A DNA stretch of 8,099 nt from positions 1 through 8,099 of the forward strand of contig DASZLR010000191.1 of the NCBI GenBank assembly GCA_035552275.1. Direction: 5' to 3'. A program made the translations under genes and the position numbers. Under the pieces are notes generated by a model. That model was not told the origin of the DNA. It did not search any database and worked only from the letters and a program-made list of their open reading frames with translations. This stretch comes from DASVLX01 sp035552275. GTDB taxonomy: Bacteria; Actinomycetota; Actinomycetes; Mycobacteriales; Pseudonocardiaceae. Numbering within the stretch: position 1 is the first letter of the stretch; each line of letters begins with the position of its first letter. Positions 1 to 5,302 of the stretch are shown here, in pieces.

Positions 1-1511
1 TCGGTGCCGGTCGGTTCCTTGCGCCGGATCGACAGCGACCCGCGCAGCTCGCTGTCCACCAGGGTGCGGACGATCTGCAGGCCCAGCCGATTGGTGCGTT
101 CCAGCGAGAACCCGGTCGGCAGGCCCACCCCGTCATCCGACACCACCACGTCCAGCCATTTCGCCGTGCGGTCCACCCGCACCACGACCACACCCTGCTC
201 CGGCGCCGGATAGGCGTGCTCGAACGCGTTCTGCACCAGTTCGGTCAGCACCAGCACCAGCGGAGTGGCGCGCTCGGCCGGCACGATGCCGAACTTTCCC
301 TCGCGGCGGACCGTCACCCGGCTCTCGGTGCCGGTCAGGTCGCTCATCATCGGGATCACCCGGCCAATCAGATCGTCCAGGTCGACCCGCTCGTCCACCG
401 AGGTGGACAGCGCCTCGTGCACCAGCGCGATCGAGGCGATGCGGCGCACCGACTCGTCCAGCGCCTCCCGCGCCTCGGCGCTGGACAGCCGGCGGGACTG
501 CAACCGCAGCAGCGCGGCCACCGTCTGCAGGTTGTTCTTCACCCGATGGTGGATCTCCCGGATGGTGGCGTCCTTGGACATCAGCGCCCGGTCCTTGCGC
601 TTCACCTCGGTCACATCGCGCACCAGCACCAGCGCTCCGGCTGCCTGTCCCTTGGGGCGCAACGGAAGCGCGCGGAACAGCACAGCCGCGCCCTGCCGGG
701 CCTCGGCCTCGATCCGCTGGCTGGGCTGGCCGTCGAGCGCCTGCCGGATCCGCTGCGCGGTCTCGGTCGCGTCGAACGGATCGGCCAGCAGCGCGCGGGT
801 CAGCGGGGCCAGCCGAGTGCCGATCAGGTCGGCGGCGTGGCCGAGCCGGTGATAGGCGGACAGCGCGTTCGGGCTGGCGAACACCACCGTGCCGGTGGCG
901 TCCAACCGGATCAGCCCATCCCCCACCCGAGGGCTGGTGTGCACATCGGGCTTGGTCTCGCTGCTGGGGAAAGTGCCGTCAGCGACCATCTCGCACAGGT
1001 CGGCGGCCACCCCGAGGTAGGCGATCTCCAGTGAGCTGGGCACCCTCGGCACCGCCAGGTTGGTGTCCCTGGACAGCACCGCCACCACGGTGCCGTCGAA
1101 CATCACCGGCACCGCCTCCCGGCGAACCGGGACACCGCGCTGCCAGACCGGCCGGTCCTCCCGGCAGATCCGCGCCTCGGTGCGGGCGCTGGACAGTTGC
1201 GGATGCTCGGCGGCCATCACGATGCTGCCGACGGCGTCCTCCGGATGCGCGGTGACCGCGGTCGTCGGCCGGGCCTGCGCCACACACAGGAACCGCTCAC
1301 CGTGTTCGGCCGCACCGCCGGCATCCTCGTCCACAGAGTCCACGGAATCATCCGCGGCGCTGTCGGCGCTGTCGTCAGTCACCCAGAGCAGGAAGTCGGC
1401 GAACGACAGGTCCGCCAGCAACTGCCATTCGGCGACGACCCGTTGCAGGTGGTCGACAGCGGGGCCGGGCAGATGGGTGTGCTCGGCGAGGAGGTCGACC
1501 AGGGTCGACAC
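1..1511 (-). CDS. pdtaS: PdtaS-type sensor histidine kinase (3' end outside window)
   Basis: Cytosolic HisKA_2-family sensor kinase; in mycobacteria PdtaS phosphorylates the RNA-binding ANTAR antiterminator PdtaR. No membrane segment is visible. Numbered from the GTG at 1511: an N-terminal GAF-like region (about 1-180), a PAS-like region (about 193-300, containing SPNALSAYHRLG), the dimerisation/phosphoacceptor motif EIHHRVKNNLQT (His pair 321-322), then an HATPase domain with N-box TELVQNAFEHA (Asn428) and the SDDGVGLP box (Asp459-Asp460-Gly461). The N-terminus MSTLVDLLAEHTHLPG closely matches the start of M. tuberculosis PdtaS as I remember it, which decided the start. The GTG at 1541 is an alternative: it overlaps the stop of the biotin carrier gene as GTGA and would add 10 residues. 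An Asp/Ser-rich insert at about residues 45-72 is not in the mycobacterial protein. The frame runs off the left edge; roughly 15-20 C-terminal residues are missing by comparison with the family length of about 500. Confidence 0.93.
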   Translation of the reverse strand, partial: MSTLVDLLAEHTHLPGPAVDHLQRVVAEWQLLADLSFADFLLWVTDDSADSAADDSVDSVDEDAGGAAEHGERFLCVAQARPTTAVTAHPEDAVGSIVMAAEHPQLSSARTEARICREDRPVWQRGVPVRREAVPVMFDGTVVAVLSRDTNLAVPRVPSSLEIAYLGVAADLCEMVADGTFPSSETKPDVHTSPRVGDGLIRLDATGTVVFASPNALSAYHRLGHAADLIGTRLAPLTRALLADPFDATETAQRIRQALDGQPSQRIEAEARQGAAVLFRALPLRPKGQAAGALVLVRDVTEVKRKDRALMSKDATIREIHHRVKNNLQTVAALLRLQSRRLSSAEAREALDESVRRIASIALVHEALSTSVDERVDLDDLIGRVIPMMSDLTGTESRVTVRREGKFGIVPAERATPLVLVLTELVQNAFEHAYPAPEQGVVVVRVDRTAKWLDVVVSDDGVGLPTGFSLERTNRLGLQIVRTLVDSELRGSLSIRRKEPTGT

Positions 1512-1537
1512 CGCGATGCGGATGTATCGGGTCGAGG

Positions 1538-1753
1538 TCACTCCACCACGGCGATCAGGTCGCCCTCCTGGACGACATCGCCCTGACTGACGGCCAGTTT
1601 GGTGATCGTGCCGCCCGCCTCGGCGAGTACCGGGATCTCCATCTTCATGGACTCCAGGAGCACCACGGTGTCCCCGCCACCGATCCGGGCGCCCTCGGCG
1701 ACCAGCACATCCATCACATTCGCGACGATCTCGGCGCGGATTTCCTCGGACAT
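1538..1753 (-). CDS. Biotin/lipoyl-binding carrier protein, TB7.3-like
   Basis: A 71-residue stand-alone biotinyl domain. The canonical biotinylation motif ESMKME places the modified lysine at Lys37, and the flanking GDTVVLLESMKMEIPVLAE and GDVVQEGDLIAVVE segments form the usual barrel-sandwich hybrid fold. It is the size of the mycobacterial biotinylated protein TB7.3 (Rv3221c). Such proteins may carry carboxyl groups for acyl-CoA carboxylases, but the partner of this one is not known. The ATG at 1753 is chosen because an AGGAGG-type ribosome site lies just upstream and the protein then matches the family length; the frame is open further upstream without support. The gene abuts the pdtaS kinase and is probably co-transcribed with it, an arrangement shared with mycobacteria. 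Confidence 0.93.
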   Translation of the reverse strand: MSEEIRAEIVANVMDVLVAEGARIGGGDTVVLLESMKMEIPVLAEAGGTITKLAVSQGDVVQEGDLIAVVE

Positions 1754-1883
1754 GGCCTCGTCCTCCTCGTCCAGCACTGCATCGATCAAACCATGAACGG
1801 CCCCGCACGTCATGAATCGGGCGGCATGTAACACTGGTGGCGGGCAGGAGCACAGCAAAGATCCCGTGCGAGGAGATTGACGC
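1754..1883. other. Divergent intergenic region between biotin carrier gene and bL37
   Basis: This 130-bp gap must hold promoters for both divergent transcripts. TAACAC at 1829-1834 could be a -10 element for the plus-strand bL37 gene, and its complement GTGTTAC could serve the other strand, but I find no convincing -35 partner at the right distance for either. No SigR-type GGAAT-GTT pair is present. The plus-strand ribosome site AGGAG is at 1871-1875. Confidence 0.3.
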
Positions 1884-1958
1884 ATGTCGAAGCGCGCCCG
1901 CAAGCGCCGTGACCGCAAGAAGCGCGGCCCGAACCACGGCAAGCGGCCCAACACCTGA
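1884..1958 (+). CDS. Ribosomal protein bL37 (24 residues)
   Basis: A very short gene that automatic callers often miss. The product starts MSKRARKRRDRKKRG and ends NHGKRPNT: 24 residues, half of them Lys or Arg. It matches the actinobacterial large-subunit protein bL37, first recognised in mycobacterial ribosome structures, where the homologous gene also lies beside sigH-rshA. Start evidence: GAGGAG ending at 1875 sits 8 bases before the ATG. It is monocistronic, transcribed divergently from the biotin carrier gene, and ends at a strong hairpin before the convergent rsrA. The extreme basicity and the conserved NHGKRPN tail fit rRNA binding. The identification rests on sequence and position, not on a search. 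Confidence 0.9.
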   Translation: MSKRARKRRDRKKRGPNHGKRPNT

Positions 1959-1963
1959 CAACA

Positions 1964-2028
1964 GCTGACGTGAGCTGATGTGAACGCGCCCCGGTCCTCA
2001 ATTCAGGACCGGGGCGCTGCTCACGTCA
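1964..2028. terminator. Bidirectional hairpin terminator between bL37 and rsrA
   Basis: A perfect 13-bp stem (1986-1998 with 2005-2017, GCGCCCCGGTCCT and its complement) closes a 6-base CAATTC loop between two convergent genes, about 16 bases past the rsrA stop and 28 past the bL37 stop. There is no T-tract, as is common in actinobacteria. An outer arm, TGACGTGAGC (1966-1975), pairs perfectly with 2019-2028. The left side holds a tandem 10-base repeat, GCTGACGTGA then GCTGATGTGA (1964-1983), so the outer arm has two possible partners. Confidence 0.85.
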
Positions 2029-2032
2029 CAAA

Positions 2033-2353
2033 TCAGCCCTGTTCGCGGCGCACCTCGATGGCGGTCTGCACGATCTCGACCGTGGTGCCGTCCGGCCGCC
2101 GGACCACCGCCTCGCGAATCGCGGCCCGCAGCCGCTCGCGGAAGTCGACGGAAGCGTGATCGCCACCGCACTTGCGGGCGAACAGCAACTTGAGCTTCTC
2201 TTCCAACCCGTACTGCTCCAGGCACGGCGAGCACTCGTCGAGGTGCTGCTCCAGCTTGTGCCGGTAATCCTCGTCGCACTCGTGGTCGAGCAGCGTCCAC
2301 ACCTCGGCCAGCATCTCGCGGCAGTCCATCTCGTGCGGTTGACCGCAGCTCAT
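2033..2353 (-). CDS. rsrA: Zinc-binding redox anti-sigma factor RsrA/RshA
   Basis: A cytosolic ZAS-family anti-sigma factor of 106 residues. In its reduced, zinc-bound form it holds SigR inactive; disulfide stress oxidises its cysteines, expels zinc and frees the sigma factor. The ZAS signature HLDECSPC is clear: His37, Cys41 and Cys44, with Cys11 upstream. These are the same positions as the zinc ligands of Streptomyces coelicolor RsrA. Cys3 and Cys62 also match conserved non-ligand cysteines. The ATG at 2353 overlaps the sigR stop (ATGA, 2350-2353), so translation is probably coupled to keep sigma and anti-sigma in balance. It is the last gene before the terminator hairpin. The C-terminal 40 residues are charged and less typical. 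Confidence 0.95.
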   Translation of the reverse strand: MSCGQPHEMDCREMLAEVWTLLDHECDEDYRHKLEQHLDECSPCLEQYGLEEKLKLLFARKCGGDHASVDFRERLRAAIREAVVRRPDGTTVEIVQTAIEVRREQG

Positions 2354-3000
2354 GACCCGGTCACCTCCCCGACCGGGGAACTGTCCCGGAGAAAACCGCG
2401 CTCGCGGGCGACGTCGGCCAGCATCTCGCGCAGCTGGCGACGGCCCCGGTGCAGCCGGGACATCACCGTGCCGATCGGGGTGCCCATCATGTCCGCGATC
2501 TCCTTGTAGGCGAACCCTTCGACGTCGGCCAGGTACACGGCGATCCGGAAGTCCTCGGGCAACTGCTGCAACGCGGCCTTCACGTCGTTATCAGGCAGCC
2601 GGTCCATCGCCTCAATCTCGGCCGAGCGCAGGCCACTGGAGGTGTGGCTTTCCGCCCGGGCGAGCTGCCAGTCGGTGATCTCCTCGGTCGGCGTCTGCAG
2701 CGGCTGACGCTGACGCTTGCGATAGCCGTTGATGTAGGTGTTGGTGAGGATGCGGTACAGCCATGCCTTCAGGTTGGTGCCCTCGGTGAACGTGCGGAAA
2801 GCGCCGAAGGCCTTCAGATACGTCTCCTGTACGAGGTCTTCCGCGTCCGCCGGGTTGCGGGTCATCCGCAGCGCCGCCGAATAGAGCTGGTCGAGCAGCG
2901 GCATGGCCTCCCGCTCGAACCGAGCGGCCAACTGGGCAGCGGCGTCAGCAGCACTGTTATCGCTATCCGAGGTGTTCGCCTGGGCTTGGGTACGTGGCAC
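2350..3000 (-). CDS. sigR: Thiol-oxidative-stress ECF sigma factor SigR/SigH
   Basis: A group IV (ECF) sigma factor that directs RNA polymerase to thiol-stress genes such as thioredoxins. Region 2 spans LLDQLYSAALRMTRNPADAE to TNLKAWLYRILTNTYINGYR. Region 4 runs from LPEDFRIAVYLADVEGF to GTPIGTVMSRLHRGRRQL, with its helix-turn-helix. The segments NLKAWLYRILTNTYIN and TPIGTVMSRLHRGRRQLR are nearly the same as in mycobacterial SigH. Start: the GTG at 3000 has GGGAAGGGAG just upstream and gives 216 residues, the length of M. tuberculosis SigH. The frame stays open upstream to a GTG at 3189, adding 63 residues (see the separate entry). It overlaps rsrA by 4 bases and is preceded by a consensus SigR promoter, so it is autoregulated. 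Confidence 0.95.
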   Translation of the reverse strand: MPRTQAQANTSDSDNSAADAAAQLAARFEREAMPLLDQLYSAALRMTRNPADAEDLVQETYLKAFGAFRTFTEGTNLKAWLYRILTNTYINGYRKRQRQPLQTPTEEITDWQLARAESHTSSGLRSAEIEAMDRLPDNDVKAALQQLPEDFRIAVYLADVEGFAYKEIADMMGTPIGTVMSRLHRGRRQLREMLADVARERGFLRDSSPVGEVTGS

Positions 3001-3189
3001 CGGACTCCCTTCCCGCCGACTGACCCGGCCGGTCGCGGTCGGCGACGCCCCCGTCGGCGGAGGCACATGTGTCGGAGTCGAGGATACCCGGACCCCGGTC
3101 GGCCGGCTGTCGGCTCGGCCACGCGGGTGCGCGCCACACCGTCGGTCCGGTTCGGCCGTCACATGCTGGCTGATCTGCTCGGTCACCAC
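3001..3189 (-). other. In-frame N-terminal extension of sigR (possible long isoform)
   Basis: The sigR frame continues without a stop for 63 codons upstream of the 216-residue start, to a GTG at 3189 (long product 279 residues, beginning MVTEQISQHV). The added part is Pro/Thr/Arg-rich and looks disordered. The SigR-type promoter is placed so that its transcript would begin only a few bases before this GTG, giving a nearly leaderless message. In S. coelicolor a longer, unstable isoform SigR' with about 55 extra N-terminal residues is made from the induced promoter; this region fits that design. Whether it is translated here is inference. Confidence 0.5.
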
Positions 3190-3199
3190 GTTAGGCTCA

Positions 3200-3225
3200 A
3201 ACGCAGCCGATCAATCCGTCATTCC
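3200..3225 (-). promoter_or_regulatory. SigR-dependent autoregulatory promoter of sigR-rsrA
   Basis: On the minus strand GGAAT (3225-3221) is followed by exactly 18 bases and then GTT (3202-3200). This is the SigR/SigH consensus GGAAT-N18/19-GTT. It is the only such pair I found in the window. It lies 7 bases past the stop codon of the upstream immunity gene and about 10 bases before the GTG of the long sigR frame, so it should drive positive autoregulation of sigR-rsrA under thiol oxidation. Confidence 0.8.
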
Positions 3226-3232
3226 CAGGCCA

Positions 3233-3766
3233 TCACAACCAGCCGATGCCTGGCGCGTCGACCCACCGCACGGCCAACGGTGGCACGACGTCGCCAAAAG
3301 CCCACTCAGTCACGATCCGGCGCAGGTCGGGGATTGTGATGAACGAGCCAGGCTGGAACAAGGTCTCGTGTTCGTTCCACGAGTCATGGGCCAACACGAC
3401 TTCCCGGTCGTCCCGGCGGCGACCCTCTCCGGCGGTCATCCAGGACAGCACCTGGTCATGTGCCCGATTGATCGCGAGTAGCACGGCAGCCGCCACCTGC
3501 CGCTGCATATCGAACTGCAACCGCAGATTGGACGCATAACGCTCCGGCCGAAGCGGGTAGATACTCAGGTGCAGATACATGCGCGAGGTGGCCGGCTTCA
3601 TTGGAGCGGCAAGCAGGAAATCCAGGAACCGAGCCAACTCAGCCTCGTTGCGGAGCTCAGTCTGGTAGTCCGCACTGCCGACCTGAAAAGTCCCGGACAC
3701 GACCCACCGTTCCCGACCACCATGGAGGTCGGACCACGCCAGTGGGCGTGACGTTGCCAATGTCAC
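3233..3766 (-). CDS. Imm1-like immunity protein, orphan copy (ImmA)
   Basis: A soluble protein of 177 residues with no signal peptide or membrane segment, exactly the length of the second immunity protein at 4152-4685. The two align end to end, best in the last 45 residues (IT-P-LR--V--WAFGD--PP-AV-W ... GWL) and in the central NL-FD ... VAAA-LAI ... WMT-G block; by eye roughly 35-40% identity. The C-terminal pattern (F-P-S-I, LR--V, then AV-W) resembles the Imm1 family, found next to deaminase toxins of polymorphic toxin systems. Start: GTG at 3766 with GGAGG 6 bases upstream; the GTG overlaps (GTGA) the final TGA of the decayed toxin remnant. Its own toxin is destroyed, so it is an orphan, yet the frame is intact. 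It could still protect against sister strains or be in early decay. The family name is tentative; the paralogy is clear. Confidence 0.75.
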   Translation of the reverse strand: MTLATSRPLAWSDLHGGRERWVVSGTFQVGSADYQTELRNEAELARFLDFLLAAPMKPATSRMYLHLSIYPLRPERYASNLRLQFDMQRQVAAAVLLAINRAHDQVLSWMTAGEGRRRDDREVVLAHDSWNEHETLFQPGSFITIPDLRRIVTEWAFGDVVPPLAVRWVDAPGIGWL

Positions 3767-4057
3767 GTCCCGCCTCCGGTGAATCGCTGGGAGCTCATGC
3801 TGTTGCCGTCGCTACTCCGCCACCATCCGACCAAACATGAGACGCGGCGGGTAGGTGCCAATGGGAGAAGCCACTACGCCAACAGCCCGCAACACGTCAG
3901 CGGCGTGCGCAGCGTCGTCGTCGGACGCCGCGCAGCCGAATCGGCTGACGCCGTGGTAGTGGCTGATGACGAACCACAAACCGAACACAACAACGGCGAC
4001 AAGAACAATCCGGCCACACAGTCTCTGGATCACGACCGGCAGTGTGCGCCAAACCAC
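3763..4057 (-). pseudogene. Decayed SCP1.201-like toxin: anchor and C-terminal tip remain, core deleted
   Basis: The first 45 residues from the GTG at 4057 match the intact toxin at 4682-5302 at all but one position (Arg instead of Cys at residue 4), including the membrane segment IVLVAVVVFGLWFVI. After GCAAS the match is lost, and the open frame ends at a TAG at 3812-3814 after 81 residues. In another frame the last 24 codons before 3763 read CLVGWWRSSDGNSMSS then QRFTGGGT-stop, which aligns with the tail of the intact toxin (TLVVWWQQPGGQ ... FTGG). That stop overlaps the downstream immunity start as GTGA, as ATGA does in the intact pair. About 325 bp of deaminase core, with the HVE and Cys motifs, is gone and the frame is shifted. 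The 81-residue product could still be made, but would carry no deaminase. Confidence 0.8.
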
Positions 4058-4133
4058 CGACAGTACAAGCGCTACACGAGGGCTCAGTCCAGTGGGTGGA
4101 GGACCCGGCCGAGCCAGTCGCCAACCGCCCGGG
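3923..4133. repeat. Direct repeat copy 1 (toxin 5' part plus hydrolase 3' tail)
   Basis: Identical to 5168-5378 at 205 of 211 positions with a constant offset of 1245 bases and no gaps. It carries the toxin start and membrane anchor, the spacer before it, and 15 final codons of the hydrolase gene. Similarity stops sharply at 4134. To the left it fades through a short related stretch (GCGCACGCCG) before the deletion in the decayed toxin. Confidence 0.95.
4084..4133 (-). pseudogene. Duplicated 3' tail of the alpha/beta hydrolase gene
   Basis: Read on the minus strand, this stretch encodes RAVGDWLGRVLHPLD-stop. This equals the C-terminus of the hydrolase at 5329-5940 (RAVGDWLGRVLRPLD) with one Arg-to-His change. 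No other part of the hydrolase is present. It is a scar showing that the duplicated unit began inside the hydrolase gene; it has no function of its own that I can see. Confidence 0.9.
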
Positions 4134-4151
4134 ATCGACAGTCTCCAGGCG

Positions 4152-4685
4152 TCACAACCAGCCGACCTCGCGTTCGGATGCCATGCGCCAGTTCACTGCC
4201 GGCGGCGGCAGAGTGTCGCCAAACGCCCACTGGACCACAACATCCCGCAACTGCGGCACGGTGATGAGCGACTCCGGCGGGAATCGCTTCTGGTCCGCGT
4301 TCGACCCGTCCTGGGTGAGCAGCACTTCAGGCGAACCGGCGTGGCCGACCGTCATCCATTGATGGATCTCGTCGTCCCGGTCTCGTATCGCCAGCGACGC
4401 GGCTGCGACCCGCCGCTCCGGATCGACGTCGAAATGCAGGTTGGCCGAGGGCAGTTCCGGAAGATCAATCCGGTGAATCGTGGGAATGAGGTACCAGTGC
4501 ACCGGACCCCGCTTCGCCGCGGAACGCGCCAGGCTGTCAACGAAACGCGCCAGGCCATCCGCCGTGACCGGGTACCCGCCACCGATCAGCGGCGTGACAT
4601 GGAATGTGTCGGACGGCACCAGTTCTTCATCAGCGCCATGCGCCAGATCAGACCGCCGCAGGTGGCCTGCCACGAGTGTGGTCAT
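4152..4685 (-). CDS. Imm1-like immunity protein, cognate to intact deaminase toxin (ImmB)
   Basis: A soluble protein of 177 residues, paralogous over its whole length to ImmA (3233-3766). Shared signatures are NLHFDVDPERRVAAASLAI, HQWMTVG and the C-terminal block ITVPQLRDVVVQWAFGD ... PPPAVNW ... VGWL. The ATG at 4685 overlaps the toxin stop as ATGA (4682-4685), with GGAGGG 5 bases upstream, and gives the same N-terminus and length as ImmA; the frame stays open further upstream inside the toxin gene without support. A protein with no signal sequence, coupled to a deaminase toxin, fits a cytoplasmic inhibitor that binds the toxin. Imm1 proteins are known as neighbours of SCP1.201-type deaminases. 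The Imm1 name comes from pattern memory and context; the immunity role is inferred from context. Confidence 0.78.
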   Translation of the reverse strand: MTTLVAGHLRRSDLAHGADEELVPSDTFHVTPLIGGGYPVTADGLARFVDSLARSAAKRGPVHWYLIPTIHRIDLPELPSANLHFDVDPERRVAAASLAIRDRDDEIHQWMTVGHAGSPEVLLTQDGSNADQKRFPPESLITVPQLRDVVVQWAFGDTLPPPAVNWRMASEREVGWL

Positions 4686-5302
4686 TGCTGCCCTCCGGTG
4701 AAGGTCTTGGACGTCGGCTGGCCACCTGGCTGCTGCCACCATACGACCAAGGTCGTTCCAGGTGGCAGCAGTTTGGGCACGATCGCGAGGCACGACAACG
4801 GCTGAACCGTTCCATCGGTAGTTCGCCCGCATGGCCCATCCGAATTGTTGATCACCATCACGCCGGCCGCCAGGTAGCCGTCCCACATGCCGGCGGCCGC
4901 CTTCACTTCGACATGGTCCACGACGACAGGTCGTCCCCTGTTCGGGAACACTCCTGCCTGCCGGCCAACGCGCAGCGCCATCTCGGAATCATCGTCCTGC
5001 TGGCTGGTGAACCGATGCTCGATGCCGTCCTCGTCATAGAACAGCGCGGTGGTCATGCTGCCGGTACGTGGAATGGTCTTCAGTCGGTCGGCGGCCCACT
5101 TGGCGTCGGAGGCCGCCGATTCGACAGTCGACGGGCAGTCGGCGCTGTCGGCGTGCGCCACGGCACCGGACGCCGCGCAACCGAATCGGCTGACGCCGTG
5201 GTAGTGGCTGATGACGAACCACAAACCGAACACAACAACGGCGACAAGGACAATCCGGCCACACAGTCTCTGGATCACGACCGGCAGTGTGCACCAAACC
5301 AC
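4682..5302 (-). CDS. Membrane-anchored SCP1.201/DddA-like deaminase toxin
   Basis: 206 residues. Residues 16-33 form one strong hydrophobic segment (RIVLVAVVVFGLWFVISH) with Arg residues before it, so it is a signal anchor or an uncleaved-type signal; A-H-A at 49-51 could be a cleavage site. A linker follows to about residue 80, then a deaminase fold. The HVEVKAA motif gives a zinc-ligand His130 and catalytic Glu132. INNSDGPCG (Cys158) and LSC (Cys171) give the other two zinc ligands, followed by LLPPGTTLVV and a final TSKTFTGG. The order HVE-K-A, NN-x-C, C, LP-G-L, FTG is that of the SCP1.201-like family, whose member DddA deaminates cytosine in double-stranded DNA. The gap between the two cysteines is unusually long. 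The GTG at 5302 lacks a clear ribosome site and lies 26 bases after the hydrolase stop; GTG at residue 9 is an alternative. Its stop overlaps ImmB by ATGA. The local GC content is low (32 of 60 bases at 5221-5280). Confidence 0.78.
   Translation of the reverse strand: MVWCTLPVVIQRLCGRIVLVAVVVFGLWFVISHYHGVSRFGCAASGAVAHADSADCPSTVESAASDAKWAADRLKTIPRTGSMTTALFYDEDGIEHRFTSQQDDDSEMALRVGRQAGVFPNRGRPVVVDHVEVKAAAGMWDGYLAAGVMVINNSDGPCGRTTDGTVQPLSCLAIVPKLLPPGTTLVVWWQQPGGQPTSKTFTGGQQ

Noticed and set aside
38..42. Search for CRISPR arrays, tRNA or rRNA genes, insertion sequences
   Set aside because: No regularly spaced repeats, cloverleaf, terminal inverted repeats or transposase motifs were seen anywhere in the window.
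216..1034. Long plus-strand open frame opposite the histidine kinase
   Set aside because: It is rich in Gln, His, Arg and Gly and shows no motif. The minus strand here carries uninterrupted kinase motifs, so this is a GC-driven shadow.
1754..1954. Longer start for the biotin carrier protein (138 residues)
   Set aside because: The ATG at 1753 has a good ribosome site and gives the family length. The extension would run across the divergent bL37 gene and its promoter region.
3812..4057. 81-residue small membrane protein as an independent gene
   Set aside because: The N-terminal 45 residues are a copy of the intact toxin's anchor, and the tail of that toxin follows in another frame, so a broken toxin is the simpler reading, although expression is not excluded.
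4603..4626. Second SigR-type promoter (GGAAT ... GTT) on the plus strand inside ImmB
   Set aside because: The spacing is 16 bases instead of 18-19, and it lies inside a gene on the other strand with nothing downstream to transcribe.
4686..4886. Longer start for ImmB (244 residues)
   Set aside because: The extra part is antiparallel to no gene but lies inside the toxin frame, has no homology to ImmA, and the ATG at 4685 matches ImmA's start and overlaps the toxin stop.
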